A DNA stretch of 64,000 nucleotides from Panopea generosa (taxonomy: Eukaryota; Mollusca; Bivalvia; Adapedonta; Hiatellidae). The notes under the pieces were generated by a model. The model did no database searches. It was not told the DNA's origin and saw only the letters and a program-made list of their open reading frames with translations. Position numbers and translations under genes: made by a program. The DNA is taken from contig CM055905.1 in assembly GCA_029582155.1 (NCBI GenBank), forward strand, positions 7,008,062 to 7,072,061, read 5' to 3'. This document shows, piece after piece, positions 50,936-60,900 of the stretch. Within the stretch, counting starts at the first letter, position 1; every line of letters begins with the position of its first letter.

Positions 50936-51690
50936 CGTGAGTGAGATGTGCGAAAAAGAGAAGGATCAGAACATTCATATAATGTAGATATCTCTCAGTA
51001 AATTATATTTTGATAATTTTATTGTAGATTAATAGTGAATGGTAGTTTCACTGATTTCAATCATGAAATGAAAATTGGTTCGGTGAAATATCAATTTAAT
51101 CAACTAGCAAACATTGAAACTTGCAGGTTTACTCATTGCTTTGTTTCTCGTGACCTTACCATTTTAGTGTTCATTCGATGATTTTTATTTTTTACTGAAT
51201 CCAATAATTATTCTAATTGATATAGGTCTTCAAATTACACTGATATTTAAAACTAGTTACAACTAGGAAGCAGAACATTCGCGGACACGCTCGACGTGCA
51301 AATAGCTACCCAAATATCATGTTTTTACACCGGTTAATTTAATACCGTTTTTTAGAAAGACATAAAACTATATATTTTAAGGCAAATTGATATGTTAACT
51401 TATATACATGTACGTAATATATGTGTTCATCAAAACTGCGACATTGTACAAGAAAGGAAAAGTACAAATAGTTTATGGCAAGAAAAAATAACACCTGTGT
51501 TTAAGGTTACTTGACAAAAACTGGGTAGGTAGGAAGTTTTTTTTCTTCTTTTCTATTGATTTTTTTCAAAATTTTATTTCATAGCAAAAAGCAAATAGAA
51601 TTTGACTTGTTTTTCTTAGAAATAATGAGAGTAAATCAATATACAAATACAATTGTCTTTACACATTAAGTACATTAAAATTTTTCGTAC
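50936..51690. other. 3' flank of monooxygenase gene, no feature
   Basis: AT-rich sequence downstream (minus strand) of the exon ending at 51791. Apart from the possible poly(A) signal at 51694-51699 I see nothing supported. Confidence 0.4.
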
Positions 51691-51693
51691 ATA

Positions 51694-51699
51694 TTTATT
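51694..51699 (-). terminator. Candidate poly(A) signal AATAAA
   Basis: AATAAA on the minus strand, about 92 nt after the TAA at 51791-51793. It supports the reading that 51986-51791 is a terminal exon. In AT-rich DNA such a hexamer is common, so the weight is modest. Confidence 0.35.
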
Positions 51700-51790
51700 T
51701 AGAAATTAAAAAAAAATTAAAGGTTTGTAAAAACCCGTTTTAGTCGGGGCTCAAGTTTAATGTCGGTAGGGTAACCGTAAACACAGCTAT

Positions 51791-51986
51791 TTAAGTTTGG
51801 CCTAATTGGAAGTTATAATTACTGGATGCTTTGAAGTTCTCTTTTGGGTAGTACATCACGAAAGTGTAGCACATTTCTTGTGATGTTGATTCACCCCAAT
51901 ATGTTGTTTTGCTCCGGGTTGACGAGTTATAATGGCACGTTAAACTCAATTCATCCCCTGGCCGCATCTCCCGTTCTTCAGTCAAG
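51791..51986 (-). CDS. DBH/MOXD1-like exon: CuM Met, ends in TAA
   Basis: The acceptor is CGATTATCATTTCAG; the frame reads SLTEEREMRPGDELSLTCHY, then TTYWGESTSQEMC and YTFVMYYPKENF, then KASSNYNFQLGQT and TAA. The Met of QEMC is the CuM ligand. Family members normally continue past YYP with a Cys-containing tail. A weak donor (TCCA|GTAATT) lies just before the stop and would leave phase 1. AATAAA lies 92 nt downstream, so a truncated tail is the simplest reading. Confidence 0.88.
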
Positions 51987-54900
51987 CTGAAATGATAATC
52001 GATACATTTGCACAAGCTGTTTCTTCGTTGTTTAATATACAGGGGGGGGGGACCTACGTCACGCGCATCGTTGAATACGGTATATGAACGTTGTTTTAAA
52101 AGCTAGTCTAGTTTAAGTGATTTTTCGTTTTGATTTTTGGTACATGTGCATATTCTATAGTTCCCACTGACCATCTGTTTATTACAGGAACCATTTTCAT
52201 CGATATATAGATCAGTGCAATCTACACAATTCAAGATATCCTCAAAACATTTGCGCTTCATTCTAAACGTTACCGGACATGACGCTCAACGGTTTTGAGG
52301 TAGACGATTGGTATAAACTATAAAATCTACAAACGTAACCAAAATTGACACAAAAAAAGCATTTAAACTAGTTTTTGTAACATCGTTCCGGTACCTTATA
52401 TAGCGACGCGCGTGACGTGCGTTCCCACACTTGAATATAAATGTTTAATAAGTCGCGTTTTAACAAAAATATAGAAAACACCATCGATCTCTACTGAGCG
52501 CGTGGTCGAATAGTAAACCACCAGACCAGAATTCGGGAGAGTCGAGGGTTCGATCCTCCGCCATGGCCATGTGAAGAGTTCTTGAGCAAGACATTTTATC
52601 TGAAGATGCTTAGTACACGTTCTATCCAGGAATATTTCTAGCGTGATTTGTCTTGGTTGTAAGGACTTAGTTCGACAAAGATGTTAACTAAATAATTTAC
52701 AATAGCTATGTTTTAGGCTTTTTTTTTGGGATAGAAACAATGCTTAAGGCATAGCACCACCATTGGACACAGTAAATGCTTCTGTGGGGTAGTCTAATCA
52801 TTGTTTTTTTTCTTTAAAAATGCACTTGCCTTATTTTAATGCTCTTTTTAATAGAATAATTGGTGTTATTTTAACATGTTGAAAGCATTGTCATGTTTGA
52901 AGTGAGACAAAAAGATTGATCCTTGGAAATTGTGTATGAATACATTATTTCTGACATTTACTTTCACTTTGTCAACAGTGTAGTGCAGAGGTTGACAAAC
53001 AATAAAATGTCAGTTTCACTACTTTCATTCGGGTCCTTCAATGAATGACAAGCAGGCAAACTTTTATTTACTTTAGAATACAGAACAAAACTCAATGGTC
53101 GGGTTACATCTCAAACAAAATAATGTATGCATAATTTGAAAATCTAGGCAATCTGACTGATCTAGGTTAGACACTGATAGTGTTTATATTTCAACCTAAG
53201 AAGACTTCTTTTTTTTTTCAAATTTTGCCTTAACTGCTTTATTTACAACGCGGTTTATGTCGTGGTCTTAATTAATGTTTTATTTACTTATAGTCACACG
53301 TGGTTGAACAGCATGGGTTGAACACTTAAAGTCACTAACAAGGGCGGGAACCTACGTCACTAGCACCGCTAAATACGCTACCAGAACGTTGTTTCAAATG
53401 TTGGTTTAAGAGATTTTTCGTGTCAATTTAGGGTACATGTGTAGATTTTATTGTTCCCACCAAGCGTCTCGGTATAAGAGGAATCTATTTCACTGATATA
53501 CAATTTAGTACCACCTATAACATTCCAGATTACCTCAAAACATCTGAACGTCATGTCCGGTAACGTTTACATTTAGAAGGAAGCAGCAACTGTTTTGAGG
53601 ATATCTTGAATTGTGTAGATTGCATTGATCTTTATACATGTATATATATATATCGGTGAAATAGATTCCTCTAATAAACAGACGGTCAGTGGAAACTATA
53701 AAAATGCACATGTACCAAAAATCGAAACGAAAAATCACTTAACGAGCATTGGAAACAAGGTTCCGGCACCGTATTTAACGGTGCGCGTGACGTAGGTACC
53801 CCACCCCCATGTTTTATACAAATACAATTTGTGGTTCTATTTTGTTAAAATTTCAAAGTGAGTAATAGACACTAACTAATATAAGGGCACTTGATTGCCC
53901 TTTTTGGGAATGGGAAAGAGGCTTCTGACTTCGAGAAAATTAGTGTTAATTTTAAATAAATTAGGGAAATGATATGGCACATGGTCCTTCAATATTATAT
54001 TATGATGGAGTTCTTTGATCTTTTCAACTAGATAATTTCGTGTTGATTATTATGATACCAAACTTAAAACTGACTTTTTTCTTCATATTTTTGTTCACTG
54101 GGAATAGTTGATACACAATGTGTAATACAACATAACAGTGAAGATAACAGGTCTCACTTCATAACCAAATGACAGTAATGATAATATTGGTATCCACTTT
54201 GCTTTAAAATATTAAATTAGTGATATGAATAGTGTCAACATAACTTACATTTTTATACATATAATTCGATGTAAACATGTCCTGATTCAATATTCGTGGA
54301 ACATGTCTACCTACTATAATTGTTCAGTATACTGCATTATGAATATCAACGTCACAATGCATTTTGTACGATTAATGTAAATATGATCACATCTTAAAAT
54401 AACGCAACTTCCATAATGTTATTTCTTATATCTCTCTCCTATTTTATGAAGAATCGGTATTATATTAATAGCATCTCCGAATATGCTTCAGACTAATTGA
54501 ATCAACCACATGTAATAAACACTTCCTGTAATGAACTTTTACCTTATCTAATGTGAAGAACGAATACCGCTTCCTCGTTTCTTACGTAACGTTGATGTAA
54601 TCAGACTGTTTGTCGTCTGTTAATTGCTAAGCCTTATGGCTATTATATATTTTTATGTATTATGTGCTTACATTCAATTTGTAACGTTTTTATGCATTTT
54701 GTTTATAAAACATTCCACAAGAACTGTTTCTGAATACAAAAAACAAAATCAAAATCTAGACTTTGTCGCCGATCGATAGATACCCATTTTGTATTTAGTT
54801 TTCATCATAAATTATGAATCAATTCTTTATAAATAAAATCAGTATGTGTTTGACAATTTTAATATTAAGCAGCATCATATAGTATACTGTATTGTTACCC

Positions 54901-57900
54901 AAAACTATGCAATCAATATATACATCATGTTTTAGAAACTTCAAAAATGAAGCAGTAATTAAAAAAGAGAAATGTGATTATAGTTATTTATATACTACAC
55001 GAATTCACATAATAATAGTATTAAACATTTATGGACATGCTCTGAGCTGAAAGACGGGTTGTCCTCACCACGTAAATTGAAAAAGCCTTGTTAGTTTTTC
55101 AGACTTACATGTTTTAGTTGATCAAATGTATTTGTGAACTGCTTCAAATATTTTAACATTATTGTCATAAGAGAGTTGAGTTTCACCAAAAAGAAGTATA
55201 TTTAAAGAAACTGTACAGAATTCACTGACAGATGTCAGGAGTTGTATGCGTTGACGCTGGTAAAGACGACATTTAAGAAAAAAGTGAGCTGTGCTTCCTA
55301 TTTGTCTACTTGTGTTTATTTTAATGATTTTATTTGGAATACATGTATTTGAAAGTTCATTAATTTTATTAGCAATATTGTTAGCATACACGTTTACGCC
55401 ATCGTTAGATAGTTCATTCCAGTTTGTTTGATATTTTTTTAAAAGAGCATAGTCACCATGTTCATATTTCCAAATATGTCTCTCAAAAGCTGGTTGCTTG
55501 TTTTTCTTGAATTTGAATACACCATATATCGGACAGAGAAATCTGATATCTTGATTAAGAAAAGGATCTGGGACACGAATTTTAATAAGGCTATCTTTAC
55601 AACTTAAGAGTAAAACATCAATAAGAGACAGATTGAAATAGACCAAACTGTTGACAGAATCTTTACTTCAAAAATGCATTTTTTATAAATTCAGTGAAGA
55701 TAACTTTTGGCATGATCGAAACATTATAAAACATCTAAAATAACATATAACGTATATGGTATATACAAGAAAGCAGTTGCTTGTGAAGTCTGAGTGATTA
55801 ATTTGTCAAATAATTAATCCTTCACTTACCATTTTATCAACATTTCACCAAGAGATATGTAAATCTCTCATTCTTCTCTGTAAGTCTTTCTTTGATGATA
55901 TTGAATTTGATAATACGGGAACGTTCGGAGTAATGACCCCAATCGAAACGGAATTATATTGAAAATACACGAGTTACTGTTTACCTGTGGTACACGGGGC
56001 TGTTGTAGTCGTAGTGCTCGTCGTTACCAAGGTAATATACACGATTTCCTGGTGACGTCAGCGATGACTCTGCCGCTTTACCTACAAATAAATTATAAAA
56101 GTTTCTGGGGATTTTAAACAAACTGTTTATATTGGCCGTATTTTAGATTTCTTTTATTAAAAAAAAGTTACATACGTAGCAAAGCATAACATGTATATAT
56201 GTAATGCACGGATATATCTATATGAGAAAGTAAGATATGTAGTATACGATAGGCTAAAATGATTCTCAGAAATTTTGAATATACACCGCAACGGTGGTGT
56301 AGTGGTAGATCGTCCGTCTCATCTTTGGTGGGTTATCCCCAGCCGGATCATACCAAATACCTGAAAATGATACTAGATGCTTCCTCGTTTGGTGCTCAGC
56401 ATTTAGAGGAAAGTTTGGGGTCTATTTGGCCAGGAGTAAGCTGACTGAGTGGGGTATCGCACCATGTCTCTATGGCATAATACTCCAGTTGGCAGGGCTT
56501 AGAAAACTCAAATAGACACCGCCATGATAGGACTGAACATTGTTGAAACAACAAATTTTAACTGCAGTTGTGTTGCATATATGTCAGTGTGTACTCTCAT
56601 ATTATTTTAATACGTAATCGCCGAGATTCAAAAGACGATGGACACAATTTAAGTGAAATGATACCTTGTTCTTAAACGCTTATGTTTAATGCGTACCACT
56701 TTACATACAATGTAATTCAGTTTTATTCTGAAAAACTAGACAATGACCTCGTATGTCTTTACTGAATTGTGTGTAGGGGATTTTACGTGGCTTGGTGGGG
56801 GATTTGAATTTGCGATCCCAATATTGACAACCAGACGATTTACTGACTGAGCTTACCTAAATTGTGCATGTGGTTGAACACGCCAGTAATGTTTACCGGT
56901 CCTTTCATGTACTCCTTAGTGCACATTGAACTGCATTTACCGACGATGCTGTGTCTGTCCTTTTTGGGAGGTATTACAAGTCGTCCCTGACCATACATAA
57001 GTACGCCTGCATCGTATGGACGTCTTGTTGCCGTCAGGTACAGGTCCAAACCGGAATTGTCTGTCTGGCCAGAGAGAAATTCCGGGTTGTTCCAGTGCAC
57101 CTGTGGAAAACAATGTGATTTTGTATTTCATGTATTTGATGCTCCACGGGGGGGGGGGGGGCTCATACACTTCTTAACTCGGCAAATCAAGGTAGGAGAT
57201 TCATGGATGTAAAGCAAAGCTCACAACCATTCACCCCAGAGACAGTAAGCTTAGCGGGGATTCAAACTCACGCCTCCCTGGAATGTCAGTCAGATGCATT
57301 ACCAGCTGAGCTAACTGGACTTTGTCAAACAGTGTTCAAAGCTAGTTAAGTATTACTGTAAACAATTTAAAAACAATCTCAACTCAGATTCATTGCAAAA
57401 TGAAATTCAAATTATATACAATTATTAAAAGGGAGTATATAAATGTCTTAAAAAGAAAAAACTTATTTTTAGAATGAATACAAACCATCACATTATCAGA
57501 AATAAATAAAATCCGAATGTTTTGGTATATCAAACCTACCGAAACGTGACAAAATTGGAATGAAATGGAAAAAAAATCCACATTCTTAAAATAGACAGCA
57601 CTTATATACTGCTTTACGACCTTCACATTGTCATTCGGACTCTTTCTTAGATGAAAGAAATTTTGCAATATGTAAACCTGTTGGACGAATCAAACTGAAA
57701 TTAAAGTGAAATCATGTGACTCATTTGATACGTCACAAAATGCGATGCAATTTAAAGCGGGAAATCTATTTTAAGTCTTACCTAGGCGCGTAGCCCAAGT
57801 TAGAAAACCCCTTTAAAAATATTGCTTTGGCATGTTTAAATAGAGATCCTTTTGGCAATACGATCAACGAATATCATGTATATAGACATGATGTTCTTAG

Positions 57901-60900
57901 CCAATTTTTTAAAAAAATCGAAAAGTCCTGATATACTCCCTTTAAATGGTATATAATATTTTATGGAGTGACAGTATTTTATGGAGAGACAGTATTTTAT
58001 GGAGTGACAGTATTTTATGGAGTGACAGTATTTTATGGTATATAGTATTTTATGGAGTGACAGTATTTTATGGAGTGACAGTATTTTATGGTATATAGCA
58101 TTTTATGGAGTGACAGTATTTTATGGAATGACAGTATTTAATGAAGTGACAGTATTTTATGATATGACAGTATTTAATTGAGTGACAGTATTTTATGGAG
58201 TGACAGTATTTTATGGTATATAGCATTTTATGGAGTGACAGTATTTTATGGTATATAGCATTTTATGGAGTGACAGTATTTTATGGAATGACAGTATTTA
58301 ATGAAGTGACAGTATTTTATGATATGACAGTATTTAATTGAGTGACAGTATTTTATGGTATATAGCATTTTATGGAGAGACAGTATTTTATAGAATGACA
58401 GTATTTAATGGAGTGACAGTATTTTATGGAGTGACAGTATTTTATGGTATATAGCATTTTATGGAGAGACAGTATTTTATGGAGTGACAGTATTTTATAG
58501 AATGACAGTATTTAATGGAGTGACAGTATTTTATGGAGTGACAGTATTTTATGGAGTGATAGTATTTTATGGTTTATAGCATTTTATGGAGAGACAGTAT
58601 TTTATGGTATATAGCATTTTATGGAGAGACAGTATTTTATGGTATATAGCATTTTATGGAGTGACAGTATTTTATGGTATATAGCATTTTATGGAGAGAC
58701 AGTATTTTATAGAATGACAGTATTTAATGGAGTGACAGTATTTTATGGTATATAGTATTTTATGGAGTGACAGTATTTTATGGAGTGATAGTATTTTATG
58801 GAGTGACAGTATTTTATGGTATATAGTATTTTATGGTATATAGTATTTTATGGAATGACATTTTTTTATGGTATATTATACTTTATGGAGTGACAGTATT
58901 CTATGGAGTGATAGTATTTTATGGAGTGACAGTATTTTATGGAGTGACAGTATTTTATGGTATAGTATACTTTATGGAGTGACAGTATTCTTTGGAGTGA
59001 TAGTATTTACTAATGATGAAAAACTGTAATAGTTTAATTCAATAAAATCTATCTATCTATCTTATTTATTTTACCTCGATGGTGAAACAAGTTCTTACAA
59101 CTTAGAGAAACCATGCTTGAGATATTCCTGTTTATTAAGCTTATGCGGATACGGTGTCCACTTAAGGACACCGCGCATAGCAGTGTTAGAGGATCGAACC
59201 TACGACCCTCCGATCGTACGATGCTATACCACTGGATAATGTATACATATTCTTAGGAACGCAAATTGGAGTAAAACAATTGTCCGAGAAACTTTTTCAT
59301 ATATATCCGTGACTTAAATGGTGAAATGAAACCGGCCACGGTGGATTTGTATACAAAAGGATATGGTCAGGAAATGAACTATGGTAGTAAACAGCTGAAT
59401 TGGTATTTGTAAGCTCGCCATTGACTTTTGTTCTTTATTCTATAATGAATAAAAAAAGTGTGTATGCTTGTCATTCATAGAAGGATCAAAATGAATGAAG
59501 AGAAATTTACATTTTATTGTTTGTCAACCTCTGCACAACCAGATATGATGATAAAAGATGGGCTCATGTAGCATATAAGAGATTTTTTGCTTTTGTTCAG
59601 TATGTACATTTGTGACAAATTGAAAGTAGACTTCCGAAATAATATATATTCATACCCAAATGTATATGCATCAATATTTTAATATGTTCAAAATACATCA
59701 GTTATGCCATTCAAATATAAAAAATGAGTATTCAAATAAGAAAAATGCATTTTTAAAGAAGAAGAAACAACGGATTATTTATAACCGCCATTATGCGGTT
59801 ACTACCCCACGGAAACATTCCCTGTTTCCATAGGTGGTACTATTCCATGATCTTAGTGTCATGCTTTTGTCAATTGTGCGAACAGGTTTGATTTTACTAG
59901 ACTCTTTCAAAAATTGAGCCGTTGATAGAGGTAAATGGAATGAAGCGCAGTGTACCCTGGGAGAGTGGCATTTGCATGTTTATGGTTTGATTGTGTACTC
60001 CATGTTTCAGCGAGTTACAAATCGAACATAACATGGATAAATAATAGATCGGATGTAAATTAAACTGTGTTGTGGAGAATTGACACTATCAATCGCCTGT
60101 GATTTCAACTGTGTGATGAGACCTGAATATGGCAGGTCTAGTAAGTAGTGACGGACGTAGGCTATGACAGAAATTAATGAATTTGAATTTTGCAGAATTA
60201 CGTTTAATACAGATTTATATCTTGTCCCAGGTACAGCAAAGATTCTGAGCTATAAAAACGTGCATTTTAACACACAAAAGGGAATAATGTCGTTTTTCAT
60301 CTTGGCCAGTTGATGTGTTGAAGATGACGTTAAACCTTACACAATTATACATAAACAAATACAAAAAAGTGTATACAAACCCGAATGATCGTTATTAAAA
60401 CACAATTTAAAGCATTTATAGAAAATACATAAAGCAGAAATGTTCTTTGACTGCTTTTATTTTTTAGTATCGTTTATATCCCTTTAAGGGTTCTCCGTGA
60501 CCGACTGGTCTAAGACCATCTCAAGATAACTTACCTCTTACTGCTAAAGTCATAGGTTCGAGTTTCGCTCTTTCCAAAAACTTTATATGAGAAACTTACC
60601 AGTTATTTTGCAGAAGGACTCAGTCTGAGGTCTTCTTCCATCAGTAAAACTGGATATGCCTGAAATATGTTGAAAATGGCGATCCACCCCATTAAAAAAT
60701 TACCCCTTTAATATTACAGACCAGTGAGATTGGTTATATTTCATAAGATCGTTTACTGTCCCCTAAAAGTTGTTAAATACTACATTCCTTAGTTCGAAAA
60801 AAATATTAACGCCATTATCGAGCTAAACACATGGTAGGTTATATATGGCATCCAGTTCTATTGGTGAAAGAAGAGCCGAGCTTGACAGGAATCTAAGCAG

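Noticed and set aside
50640..51790. A bridging exon between 51791 and 38767
   Set aside because: One stretch after CTCTTCAG near 50650 fits the phases, but its peptide shows nothing of the family, so I did not call it.
53535..53738. 67-codon minus-strand frame
   Set aside because: It lies wholly inside a foldback element and shows no protein features.
57390..57668. 92-codon minus-strand frame
   Set aside because: AT-rich composition, no motif, no splice-phase fit with neighbouring monooxygenase exons.
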